A stretch of DNA of 64,000 nt from Agaricus subrufescens (lineage: Eukaryota; Basidiomycota; Agaricomycetes; Agaricales; Agaricaceae). A model generated the notes under the pieces. The model was not told the DNA's origin and searched no databases. It saw nothing but the letters and a program-made list of their open reading frames with translations. Position numbers and translations under genes: made by a program. The stretch spans positions 1,612,001 to 1,676,000 of the forward strand of contig CM057066.1 of the NCBI GenBank assembly GCA_029945375.1, given 5' to 3'. Shown piece by piece: positions 1 to 11,120 of the stretch (position 1 is its first letter; every line of letters starts with the position of its first letter).

Positions 1-38
1 TTTTATATCTTAACTTTCTTCCGCACGCCAGAAGTAAT

Positions 39-1267
39 ATGGCAGATCCCACTTCATCAGCGCCTCCTCGACCCTTTCCAAATAATAATCTAGAAATCAC
101 ACACGATCAAGCACAGCTCATCGTGCAAAAGTTCCTTCCCCAGCACGAACAGAGCACGGTAGCAAAGATCACCACCATCAGAAGCAAGGGATACAGGTGC
201 GCATTGATACCAATCCCTCCACTGTCAAAATATCAAATCCCTCCCTAAGTTTCACATCAAGCACGAGGACATACATCATCGACCTAATTAAACCTGCCGA
301 AAATCCAAGCGCGCAAATCGGTTCTCAAGAGGTTCCGAACACCCCACCACAGCCTTGTGGCGCTTGTTTTCTGACAATAGCGACGCCCTCACCTCCTCCA
401 GTCAACTTCAGCCCCAATTCTCTTCCCGTCATCGAACACATTCTCAATGCAATCCGATCCAAGACCGAGATACCTCTTACCCAACCCATCCTCGATACAT
501 CCCTATCTCTAATACCCTATCACTTCCTTCTCTCTGGTACCACTCGCGTCTCATCCGACGACCTTCTCTCTGTCGCACAAGCCCGCCAACGGGGGTTGTT
601 ATCTGAAAAAGGAAGCGCTTTCGTGGACCTCCAGCTGGGCAAATACCTCGGACAGCTACACACCAACGTGCAAAACGATTGGTTCGGTGCCCCCTCACTC
701 AAAGATCCCGTTGATCCCTCGTATTCTTGGCAAGAAACATTTACAGATTTACTCGAAAGGGTACTATCACATTTTGAAGAAGGCAGAGTTAAAGTGGATT
801 TCCAAATCCCCTACAACAAGATCAGACTGTATCACTCTCGCGCAATAGGATTCTCTCTCTTCGAAGACGTTGAAGTGCCCAGTCTAATTTGGGTGACGGG
901 ATCCGAGGAGGACATCTTCATCTCTCTCCCCACAGATCCGAACAGCCCCTGGAGTTTTGAGATTGCTGCTATTCTTCCTGTGGCAGCGCACGCAGTCTGG
1001 GGAGATCCACTGCTGGAGAGTTTCTTCATCCCACCCAACCCTAGCAAAGCAATGGCAGAGGGCTACATGGCAGCCGGTGGAGGCGCATTGACGATTTTCC
1101 CTCGACAGAACACAAAGCGGATATGGTACGACCTCTTCCTAGCGTTATTGGTTTTGTATGAAATAGGGATCCCGGGTGAAGAGGACGCGCTCAAAGACAA
1201 GACCGCTTGGTGCGAAAAAACAATTCTCGACAGTGTCGATGCTTTGAAGAATGCGCCATGTTACTAG
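39..1267 (+). CDS. Aminoglycoside-phosphotransferase-fold protein, probable pseudokinase
   Basis: Two exons, 39-196 and 250-1267, give 391 residues; the 53-nt intron ends in CTAAG and the reading frame closes exactly across it. The middle of the protein has the fungal phosphotransferase-family pattern (GKYLGQLHTNVQNDWFG near residue 205, and HAVWGDPLLESFF near residue 315). In active family members the segment between these carries a HxDxxxxN catalytic loop and a later metal-binding Asp before the WGDP motif. Here the matching stretch reads SLIWVTGSEEDIFISL and then ILPVAAHAVWGDP, so I see neither the catalytic Asp/Asn nor the metal Asp. Family membership is a recognition call from these motifs; loss of activity is inference. 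The stop lies 86 bp from the convergent stop of the HMG-box gene. Confidence 0.8.
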
Positions 1268-1353
1268 TTCGAAGGGGTTTCCCGTAATACTACTCGAATA
1301 AAGAAAAAAAAATTCTACTCAGAAACTAAACAGCGGACCTCCCCCGAGACCGA

Positions 1354-2413
1354 TTATGCGCTCGCTTCTTTTGCCTTTCTGGCATCTCGGAAGGCCGAAA
1401 TGTATACCTATCATTCAAGTTGAGCCATACTTCCAGTCGAGTCAACACATACACCACATACCTGTTTCCTATCTTGAGGTAACTGATGCCAAGCTGCACC
1501 ACCTTGTTTAGCCAATTCCTTACCCTTCACATCGGGATGTTCGGCTCCAAAGTCATTCAGGAATCTACACCAAGTCAGTTCCGGAGCGCACGGCGTGGAA
1601 AAGGGGGAGAAACAATACCTCAAGAATGCAGGCACAGGACCTTTGGGGGCATCCGAAGGGAAATGAATCCTCTGCTTGCCACGGGCTTTCCTCCTCTTAT
1701 TGATCTCACGAAGGATACTAGGATCAGTCTTCTCGAGCCATGCTTTAAATTCAGCTTGGTACTTCGGAATCAACGCATCCGATTTTTCCTTATAGCCCTA
1801 TACAAGCACGTGGAAGACACAGGTTTGATTAAGTTAGAAACAGATGCAGATCAACGGACCTGCTTTTCCTCGCTCGAAAGGGTATGCCATTGAGCCGCCA
1901 AGGCCGAGACCCGATCAGTGGTTTCTTTTGTGGTCGTTGTCTTTGGACCTTTTTTTATTTGCTCAATAACAAACGTAAGGTACGGAGTTGGAGGACGCCT
2001 AGCCGGCACTTTGAGTTGCGATATTTTGAAAGCAGCTGTCGGAAAAAGGGTTAGAGGCATCTGAGACCAAAAAAGATACACTTACGCTTCTTTGCTGCTG
2101 CCGCTTTCTTCTTCTCGCCGCCAGCTGCTGCCTTGGCCTTGGATTTAGCTTTGCCCTTAGTCGTGCTCTTGCTCTGAGGTTTGGGCTTGGGCTTGGGCTT
2201 GGTTTGAACTTTCGGGCGCGTGACAGCGCCTTTCGAACTGGCAGGGAAATACGCGGAAGGCGTATAGGCAAATGAACGCGTCAACGAGACGCGCGGGGTG
2301 GCGGCGGGGACCCCGACGCGTCGGGCGATGAGGAAAGGGAGTCGGAAGAACATGGGCGGTTGGAGAAACAGAGAGCAACGGGCGGCGGCTCTCAACTGGG
2401 GGTCACATGCCAT
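1354..2413 (-). CDS. Mitochondrial HMG-box DNA-binding protein (TFAM/Abf2-like)
   Basis: Four exons on the minus strand (2086-2413, 1860-2035, 1462-1797, 1354-1407) give 297 residues. The N-terminus is rich in Arg and hydrophobic residues with no acidic run (MFFRLPFLIARRVG), as expected of a mitochondrial presequence, followed by a long Lys/Pro/Ala linker (about residues 65-110). Two HMG-box-like units follow: one around RRPPTPYLTFVIEQ to EEKQGYKEKSDALIPKY, and a second around GPVPAFLRY to LPQDRKQVYISAFRDARK. That order matches mitochondrial nucleoid packaging proteins of the Abf2/TFAM class. Translation could start at 2413 or at the in-frame Met at 2353; the second puts the presequence at the extreme N-terminus. 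The start is only 68 bp (or 128 bp) from the P450 stop on the same strand, so the promoter must be very short or overlap the P450 3' end. Confidence 0.82.
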
Positions 2414-2481
2414 GCCATAACAGGAACTCGGTCCATTCCCACGATGTAAAATATTGCCATTAATTGATATACACTATGCAA

Positions 2482-4709
2482 CTATTCAGAGATAGACCTA
2501 ATCAACCGTTCTGCCTCGTAAGACCGTGGTTTTATGCTGCACTTGAAGGGCGTTGGATGCCTGTTTCATAAAAAAAAAAAATGAGCATATATTCGGCAAA
2601 AGTCCCAGGTGAACGACTCACAGAATCAAAGAGGAGATGTAGTCCTTTGACGGTTCAATACCACATCCATTTTTATCAACTGCCTTCTCGATTCGGAATA
2701 CAGACAAGATCGTGGCAATGCTCAGATACAGCGACGAGATTGCTATGTGTCTTCCGGGGCAGATTCTGTGAAAGAAGCATCAGATGACCATCTCATCTTT
2801 GACACAAACCACAAAACGTACCTTCTCCCAAACCCAAATGTGGCCGTAGGTTCCCGTACTTCTGGGTTTAATTTTCCATCTTTGAGGAACCGCTCAGGTT
2901 TGAATTCCAGAGGTTCAGGATAGTCTTCCTTGTCGTGTAAAATGGCCCTAGAGTCCGCATATCAGACACGCGCCATGCCAAAGTCGAAAACGCCACCGCA
3001 TACCAGACGTTTCCAAGAACGACAGATCCCTTTGGTAGATGGTACCCATTATATTCGTCGTCTTCGGTCAGGTAATGTGGTATCGCTATTTGAGAATAGT
3101 TAGTCCTGCGGCGCGGAGTCCACGGCTAAGGACGTACCAAAAGGAGTGATAGCTTGATACCTTCAGAAAATAAGCGAGAGAAATGTACACAATCATCATC
3201 AGAGATCAGCTATCATAATGATCATGACGTCATACCTCAGGGACTCTTTGACCAGTGCGCTGATGTAGGGCAAAGAAGGCTCATCACTAAAGTCAGGAAG
3301 TTGGCTTCGCCCAACCACGCGGTCGAGCTCTGCTTGTGCCTTGTCCTGGATCTCGGGATAACAAATCATCATCAACATGAACGTATTGATCGCAGAGACA
3401 GTCGTATCAGCACCGCCTACAACACGTTGGTCAGCAACGCATATAGTCAGAGGTAGGGCCGACTTACCAACGAAGAAGTTACCGGCAGCATCTCTGATAA
3501 TCTTCAGCTGCTCTTCCCTGTCTTGAGTCTCATCAATACTGGAGACACTAGTCGTTACAAGCGACGGTGTCGCCGTCCCTTCAGCCTTTAGCATAGCCGA
3601 TGAGAATTGCAATCACGAGGGTGCCATCGGCAAACGAAAGTACCCACAAGCTGTTTAAGCGATTTCTCAAAGGGGACATCCCTCATCTTCAGAGTCCAGT
3701 CACGCCATATTTGGGCTTGCTTCTTCCAACCCGCACCAGGGAACCACGAGGGCACATATTTGAGCGCAGGGATTGAATTCACCAAGAAAGCACTGAAATT
3801 AGCCGCGCCAGCAAGACCCTTGACAGCTTCAGTGGCAATATTGATGGTCGCGTCTTTGGGTTTAACTTCAATTCCATATCCAAGCGAAAGGGTGACGGCA
3901 CCCATCATCCTGTAAGCGAATTAAGAAAGCAAAGAAAAAGAAGATTGATCATCGTATGTTTATCCACCACGAGGGAAGCCAGGATCGAATACGTACTGTC
4001 TGATATGTTCCATGAATTCTTCCGGTGTATCAAGAAGGGCGCGAAGCATCTGATGGACATATTCACGTTCGCGCGGATGATGACTTGCATCATTCAAGGG
4101 ATGGAAGTGTTGCTGAAATAGCTTTCGTCTTTGCAGCCATGCATTTCCATAAGGCATGAACCCAAACAGCCAGTCCCAACCCGATCTATGCATTAGCGCA
4201 CATGAGTAAATGTCCGCATGAATGGTTTTTCAACCGCCGCTTAAAGAATTATCAGACTCACAGAAGAACCATTTGATTATCCACGCTACACATATCGTTT
4301 CGTAAGTCAGTCGCACGATTTGGGTTGGGGTTATGACGAAACACACCGACTAGAGTATAGGCTAGACTTCTTTTCGAAGAGGTCATATGCAGCTTTCCAT
4401 GAGTTGACAATGATGATTGATGAGCCCGCAGCGTCAACGTGGAGGACGTCGGATTCTGTAAAAAAAACATAGCGTCGCAGCGTCACATCTCCCGCGTGTC
4501 GCATGAACATCTAGCTACGCACTATACAGCTCGCTCCAATGGGCGTACGTCTCCCATTCGAACGACGTGGGGAGTTGATAGAGGTTGCCGATGAGAGGCC
4601 ATTTCTTCGGGCCCGGTGGGAGTGGAAGAGACGGTTTTCGATTCCGAAATCGGAGGATAACAAACGAAAGAATCAGAACCGATAATCCAACGGTGATATT
4701 CCAAAGCAT
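2482..4709 (-). CDS. Cytochrome P450 monooxygenase
   Basis: Twelve exons (4523-4709, 4347-4455, 4262-4285, 3997-4185, 3648-3909, 3468-3585, 3236-3416, 3138-3160, 3004-3085, 2822-2947, 2622-2765, 2482-2560) sum to 1524 nt, 507 residues. All hallmark P450 parts are present: an N-terminal membrane anchor (LSVLILSFVIL) followed by the proline-rich hinge PLPPGPKKWPLIGN; I-helix GGADTT; K-helix ExxR in KESLR; the PERF-type KPERFL; and the heme loop FGFGRRICPGRH with the Cys ligand. It is an ER-anchored, NADPH-P450-reductase-dependent monooxygenase. The layout (HVDAAGSSI, FMPYGNAW) resembles Agaricomycete multi-intron P450 clans such as CYP512/CYP5150, but I cannot assign a family. Two exons are only 24 and 23 nt. 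Substrate unknown; no other secondary-metabolism gene is adjacent. Confidence 0.95.
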
Positions 4710-5346
4710 CGTAAAGTGGGAACAGGCACCCAGTCAGTAAAGAGTGGCGCCAAGAGGGAGGGTGCGATGGTAGGATCGTCGAGTGAGAAAACGCGGGGCT
4801 AAAGGGAGCCGTGATTGTCAGTGGCAGTTATATGAGACCCGTGTGTGCGGGTGTCACAAGCTATACAATTGGTGTTAATCGCATCAAAATGGAGTGCGAC
4901 ACGATCTAGACACGATCAATAACCTTCGTCAAGGTTCCCGAAAAACAAAACGGGTCGACCATTTGCGGCATCACGAGTGGACGGGGAATGAATGATTCCT
5001 TTGCCAGGCGGAGTTTGGGCTGATTGGTTCTTTCCAGGGTCTGTCGGCGACCCAGAGTGAGAGGCCCCGCTTTGACGGCCGTGAAACCCTGCAAGGGTCC
5101 AGCGCCCCATTCGCAGCCGGTACATTACTCCCAGATAAAAATGCGGATCGCGACGAGTATTTCCACCGCAGGCTCATATTAGCGGTCCGCAGACAGACAG
5201 GCGAGCGCAATGGGCAGCCCGGAAAAAGCAAATCGCTAGGTGCCTGGATTTGCTTTGGGCGGAGAAGAAGGAACAGGGAGACACGGGTAACACCGGCACG
5301 AATGGGCCGGACCCCCGGCGACATAACTGCATTGCGCATTTGTCAT
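4710..5346. other. Divergent intergenic region, P450 / MED8
   Basis: This 637-bp stretch separates the starts of two divergently transcribed genes, so it should hold both promoters. I see no TATA-like box in a convincing position and no repeat. It is moderately GC-rich near the MED8 start. Confidence 0.5.
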
Positions 5347-6264
5347 ATGTACCCAGCCATGAATCCTGCACACCCGCAGCCAGAGCCAGCTCCTCTGCCC
5401 ACCCTCGCAGCCCCACCGCTCCCGACCGCCCAGCTCGAGTCGCTCAAGTTCAAGTCCTCCCAGATCATCGAGTCCATCAATGCCCTCGCCTGGTCAATCA
5501 AGAACAATGACCTCGCCGCAATGCCCTCCTGGCCAGACATCCTCTCCAAATACAACATCCTCCTTTCCCAGACCCTCAACTTTTCCAATGCCCTCCTCCA
5601 GACCCAGACTGTCCGCCCCAGCTACATAGGCGGCCCAACCATCCAACAGAACATTTACGAACGCATTGCCATACACCCATTAACCGGCATGACTGAACAA
5701 GAACTCGACACAGAGGCCGCCCCTTTATTGCGTAACCAACAAACTCTAGACGTCTTAAAACTTGAAAACGAAACAGTTCGCCGCCTGGCCGAACATATGT
5801 CGACACGGGGCTCACTTGGTGTCCTTGGCGCGCCTCCCCCCGCGCCCACAAACGGCTTCACTTATGGCATTCACGCAGCCCCAAAAAAACCTGAATACGA
5901 AGATGTGCTACGCGAATGTACAGACATCAGAAATGCACATGACCAACGCGTTGATCGTGCCGTCCGCGCTGTGACCATGCTTCGTGATAAATTTGATTGG
6001 AAACAAAGGGTTGAAGTCGAAGTTGAAGAACCCGAGGAGTTGGAATGGGATCCTAGGTTCGGCCTTGCGGACTCATCGGGCGCAGCAGTGGATAGTCCAG
6101 CTGGTGTCCGAGCAGGCAGGGATGACGAAGAAGAAAGCTCCGACGACGAAGAAAACCACGTCGAAGATGAGCTTACTCTTCCGCTTGAATCCTCTCCCGG
6201 TTTATTTTCAGCGACAGGGAGTGGTGCAGGGAACAGTCCTGTGGCTGACCCTTCGCAGCAGTGA
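5347..6264 (+). CDS. MED8: Mediator of RNA polymerase II transcription subunit 8
   Basis: A single-exon gene of 305 residues from the ATG at 5347; an in-frame ATG at 5302 would add 15 residues and one at 5359 would remove 4. The N-terminal third carries the MED8 helical signature: QLESLKFKSSQIIESI, then WPDILSKYNILLSQTLNFSNALL. This segment anchors MED8 in the Mediator head module, which links activators to RNA polymerase II in the nucleus. The C-terminus is acidic (RDDEEESSDDEE) and probably disordered. Intronless structure is unusual beside neighbours with 3-21 exons. I judge the identity from the N-terminal pattern and the expected length; the start choice is less certain. Confidence 0.85.
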   Translation: MYPAMNPAHPQPEPAPLPTLAAPPLPTAQLESLKFKSSQIIESINALAWSIKNNDLAAMPSWPDILSKYNILLSQTLNFSNALLQTQTVRPSYIGGPTIQQNIYERIAIHPLTGMTEQELDTEAAPLLRNQQTLDVLKLENETVRRLAEHMSTRGSLGVLGAPPPAPTNGFTYGIHAAPKKPEYEDVLRECTDIRNAHDQRVDRAVRAVTMLRDKFDWKQRVEVEVEEPEELEWDPRFGLADSSGAAVDSPAGVRAGRDDEEESSDDEENHVEDELTLPLESSPGLFSATGSGAGNSPVADPSQQ

Positions 6265-8838
6265 AAACAAATCTATCAGTCAACGGCATCCCTCATCGGT
6301 CTTCCCGCTGATCCTCGCCCAAGATCACCGCGCTCACCATTGAGCGAAACCTTCGCCCACCGTCATTCATTGTCAAGCGAGACTGTCTGGCGCATCCGAT
6401 ATCATCGAACACTAGACCTTAATCAGCGGCGCTTGCTCTCATTTCCCCTCTCGTACAGCAAGATCTGATCACAGATCGCGAAATGTCCACGGAAGTTTGA
6501 GAACGTAACGCTGAATGGCATCACACTTAAAACAATGTGTCAAACAAAAATGGATTACACATCTTGTAATAATGATCGTTTTTGCTGTAAATTGACATCG
6601 TCACGCGGTTCTGACCAGGTTCAAACTTCAGACGCTCAAGTTGGCAGTACGTTCATCGACTCTAAAATTGGACTTTGGCACCAGAAGAGTTTATTGGTAA
6701 TCCTGTTGGACATATTGAGTGACCTGATCTCGATTTTCTCTTTGTATTATGCCCAACCGAATTATATTTTCAAGCTGACTACATACGGGTGTTCCATGTT
6801 CCGCGCCACTCCGCGTTTCCGGATTTCTATGAGTAATGTACACATCCAGCAGTTGCGTGGTCTTTGTGACTGCTGAACCAAAGAAGTAATATTACAGGCA
6901 CCGCGGTTTATTGTTTCAAAATGCTCATCCGTTCACCCTGATGTCCGCCTCGGACACTAAGATGAGAGCACTTGTAGCATTTAAATTGACAGATGTTGAG
7001 GTAACTATATCGTCATTTCTCTTGATAATATATACTAGGTGACCGGCCGCATGACGAGATGGTCTTCCCCAATTCAATTAAGCCCCTCCCCTTTTTGTTT
7101 CATTGCTCACATCACAAATTTAGAACAACGTTCATTGACAAGAACTTGCCGGAACCGTTTTTCCATCTCATCGTTCAACGAGAAAAAATAAATCGCTCAA
7201 TGAGCGCACCATCGACAGCTGACAATTACTGACGCGACGCCACAACAGTGCCAATAATTGACGTTGAACGTTTTTTTCTGATTGACCGCTCATACTAGAC
7301 CGAGCTCATGATCGAAACCGGCCTCGGAAGCAATACAGTCATCACGGTCTCACACGGACGTGCTAAAATTCTCAATCCGGTTAGACAACAGAGCGTCCTA
7401 TCTGAGTGAGTGTATCACATTGCATTTAGAGCTTCAATATCGAAAAAGAGTTCTTCTTCCTTTCGAACAAGACGGACCGGTGAGGGAAATCAGTCACCCA
7501 TTGAATGGGCGATTCTTTCAACTGCTCATAGCTCACGGGACATGATGAAAGTTTCAAGTGTATGATGCAGTACCACCGTGCTGGCGCATCAGAGTGACTG
7601 AATGCGTAAACATTTTCTATGTCGTATGCTAGTAAGTTCAAGTTCCGTCATCTTCTAATCGCCTGACTCATAGTCTTTTTGACATCGAAAGAACAGGATC
7701 GGTGACTATATTGATGAATAACGCACACCTAGAGTACTTCATCAGTCAAGTCGCAAAAGCTAGAAGTTATTTTTTTTTCTCTCGAATAAAACATAAAAGG
7801 AAATGAAATAACCTAAAAGTTTACGATAGGTCCACAGGCAGTGCGTGAGTCACCAGACCTACTACTACAAACCCAAATTGACTCTTGGGAACAACGGACA
7901 ATCTGCGGCGTCTTCTTCAAAGAACAAACCCATGACGTCTTCTAGACATCCACGGAACCTTTAGATCTATCTTCTACTCAACAACATCCGAATCAAAAGA
8001 AACGTCATCCTCCTCTCACTGTCAAAAAAAAAAAAAGAAAATCAAACCACATATATCACATACCACTTCACACAAGTCCCATCGAAATCCCAAAAATGGA
8101 CGTTCAGATACGTCATACCCAGCTAAATCAGTCCAACAATCTTTCCATTAGACTCGACAAGTCAAACCGCCTCGTTAAGCGAATTTTCCAAACACTACTA
8201 TAACTAGCCTTGCGTTTAAAAAAAGAAATATCAAGAAATAAACGCCTATCTCTAGCTTGACAGATCAATCTGATAAAAGCAAAAGGAGTGCGGGGTTTTC
8301 AAAAGGACCCTCAGTATTGAGTCCGTTTCCTCCTAGATTAGAGGCTCCTGTGTTACGCGGTCCAGATAACGATGACCAATGGCAAGCGAAACGTCATTGG
8401 CGTCAACACATGTTAGGCTCTAGCGATATTCAAATCATGGAACTCCATGTTTCCCGCTTATCCGAGATTCACAAAATGCTTTGGATTGTATGGAAAACGA
8501 ATGACCAGAGTGAAGGTTATTTTACAACTGGGTTAGATATATCGTGGATAATTAGACGAGGGAGACTTGGAATGGAGTGGCCTGGGGTAAGCGATAACCC
8601 AAGGCAGTGCGAGATAAGTATACCTCAATCTAAGTATATTGGTGTCAAATGAGCTTACCCACAAATAGGATTGCCAACGAAAAGATCTTAGTATGATTCC
8701 CGGTCCACGATATTTTTGGGAAACTTATTCCCCTTCAGCCTCAATATACTCTTCCAAAAGCTTTCTCGAATTCAACTTCGTAACACATCCTTGTTGTACA
8801 CTTCCCCCAATAAAAATCTCAAACACAACTATTTTACA
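6265..8838. other. Gene-poor interval
   Basis: About 2.6 kb without a convincing gene. It contains several T- and A-rich runs (around 7771 and 8026) and short open frames. The longest open frame, 8257-8652 on the plus strand (131 codons), has no ATG at its start, no splice partner I could close in frame, and no recognisable domain. I see no tRNA or transposon end here. Confidence 0.5.
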
Positions 8839-10581
8839 CTAAAACGAATCCAAAAATTTATCCAGGGCTTCATAAAACGCCTCCGGTTCGTCCACCATCG
8901 GTAAATGACCCGAACCCTCCACCAGCACAAACTCAACCTCTCTCCTCCTCCTCTCCCCTCCACCCCCACCCAACTTCCTCTTCTCATTCCAATCATCACC
9001 AAACTGTTTCAACGAACTCCCCACTTTCCCATTCCCATCTAAACTCCCCGCCAACAACAAAACATTCTGAACAGGGCTATCAAGAATTCCAAGCTCGACG
9101 ATATCATATGAAGATAAAGCGCCAGCACCAGCTTCGAACCCATCCACACTGGTCTCTTTGATCATACTTGATATCCATTCCGCTCTAGCCTTGCCCCCTC
9201 CTCCTCCTCCTTGTTGTTGATCTCCATCCAAAAAGAGTTTTGATCCTGGAGGAAACCATCTAGGCACCGTCACATCCGCAAGTTTCTTCATACCCGATAA
9301 CTGATCTCCACCAACCAATCGAATACGTTCCTCCCAAGCCGTATTATTCCCAACAGGTGTACGCGCCGCAGTATCACACACAACTATACTCTGAACTTCA
9401 CTCGGGAATTGTGCCGCAAACGCCAGACTCGTAGCTCCGCCTTGAGAAACACCAATAACAGATTTGACAGGAGTTGATATTTTGAGGTGATGGAGAATAT
9501 GATGGATGTCAGAAGCAAGCGAAGGGATCGTCACTGTGCGTTTGTCAGGATGTTCTCCCTGAAGCGGAGGAGGGAGAGTAGATTTCCCATGTCCTCGTTG
9601 AGAAAGTAATAGGACATTATATCCCTTCGCGATAAACCACGGAAGGACTAGAGACCAAAGCTTGAAATCCGTAAGCAACGAATTCGCAAAAACGATCCAG
9701 GGAGCAGAGTCTGATGTTTTCAGAGTCACCGTATGGATTTTATGAGTCGGATTTTCAACCGTCGGGATAGGAATAAATTCCTGGAATTAAAGAAAGATTA
9801 TAGATCCAATATCATCAATTCATTAAACAGATATAAAAAAAGACAACCGACACTCACTTCAGAACGAACCACAGGCCAAGGTACATCCTCATCCATACTC
9901 CCAGCCACATCCACCGCAACCAAAAACCTCGAAACCATATTATAACTACCCACAACCAAAGCACACTCCACAAACAAATCATCCACCTTCTTCTTCACCT
10001 CCTCCTCATCCACCATCGTCGTCTTCGCCGCCAACACCACCAAACTCTTCAACTCCTCCCTCAAATTCTCAGTAACACCCACAGGAACAGACACAGTTCT
10101 CGTACTGGCATCCGAGAACGCCAATGCCGCATTTTGCAAGGGGTTTAGTATCCCTCGAGAGGGAGGTAACGGAGTAGTTGTATCCCTGATAACGAACAAC
10201 TGCGCATTCGTTAACCCTAATTGACGTCCCACGACTTCATGATGTATCCATTCAAACGCCGCGCCATTAATCGCAGCAACTCTCAATATCTATCAAGAAA
10301 CCAAAAAAAACAAAACAAAAAACAGTCCAGAAACAAACGCCTTCCAATACATTACTCACCATCAACTCTCTAACATCACCAGGAAGATTCCCTTTAGTCC
10401 TCACAGCACCCAAAAGCGTGTTCCAACCATCCGCAACAGGTGGAACATGCAAAAGTGCTCCATCAAGAGGAGTCAAGCCCCTCTCTCCACGACGTTGACG
10501 GATAGCATCGGCTATAAGTGATGTTCCAGGTGCAGGATAGCGACCCGGAATCCATCTCGATTGGTTTTCAGAAGCTACCAT
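8839..10581 (-). CDS. Carboxymuconolactone-decarboxylase-like / alpha-beta hydrolase fusion protein
   Basis: Three exons (10360-10581, 9858-10289, 8839-9780) give 531 residues from the Met at 10581; a longer start at 10698 is possible. The N-terminal half is an AhpD/CMD-like domain: GNLPGDVRELMILRVAAINGAAFEWIHHE shows the helix with a conserved Glu and His but no CxxC pair. After a short Pro-containing linker (PIPTVENPTHKIHTV) comes an alpha/beta hydrolase with the nucleophile elbow GVSQGG (Ser), an oxyanion strand WIVFANSLLTD, and a terminal His in GSGHLPMVDE. The two activities are consecutive steps of the protocatechuate branch of the beta-ketoadipate pathway (decarboxylation of carboxymuconolactone, then enol-lactone hydrolysis). 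Pathway assignment is inference; the domain calls are firm. Confidence 0.85.
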
Positions 10582-11120
10582 ATTTCGTTTATCGCTGTAG
10601 TGGGAGAAGAAGGAACGGATTAGTTTGCGACGTATCATATGCCTTGGTCGCAAGAAATGCATCCCGATATACTCAATCAGTGATTGACCAATAATCATTG
10701 TTTGATTTCATAAAAGCCATGACTTTCATCACATAGACATAGCAAACAGTTATAAGTTGTCAGAATATTCCCCTACTTCCTAACTGAAGGACCAAAAAAA
10801 AACAGTGCAAGACGCACTGGAAGAAAAAAAATGAGCAGACATATTCATATAACTTGATTGCAGGTTGAGAGGCGGGGAAACGGGTATCCTTAAAGGAATG
10901 GCTATGTTCACAAAACAACAAAGGAGGAAGAAAGAAGAAAATAATAAGTATAGAAAAAGAAAAAACAGGCTGATTGATTAGAGAAAGATTAATAAAAAGG
11001 AAGGTTCATATATCAAGAAGGTTCGAAAGTGTGCAACAGGGGGTCTAATGTAAGTGCAGCGGATTTTACCATCTTTTTACATTCCGTCGCAGGCGAGTCG
11101 CCAACGCAAGGATAACACGT
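10582..11120. other. Intergenic interval, CMD-hydrolase promoter side
   Basis: This 539-bp stretch lies between the start of the CMD-hydrolase gene and the stop of the RGS gene, both on the minus strand. It holds the hydrolase promoter and the RGS 3' region. It is purine-rich (A/G runs around 10920-11000) with no RNA gene or repeat that I can see. Confidence 0.45.

Noticed and set aside
6535..6876. Open frame of 113 codons with an ATG on the plus strand
   Set aside because: Composition is not protein-like, there is no domain or splice partner, and it lies in a gene-poor interval.
8257..8652. 131-codon open frame, plus strand
   Set aside because: It begins without ATG, and joining it to the ATG at 8096 by plausible splice sites gave stops or wrong phase.
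2482..10581. Possible secondary-metabolism cluster (P450 plus CMD-hydrolase)
   Set aside because: MED8, a housekeeping gene, lies between them, the genes differ in orientation, and no core synthase is nearby.
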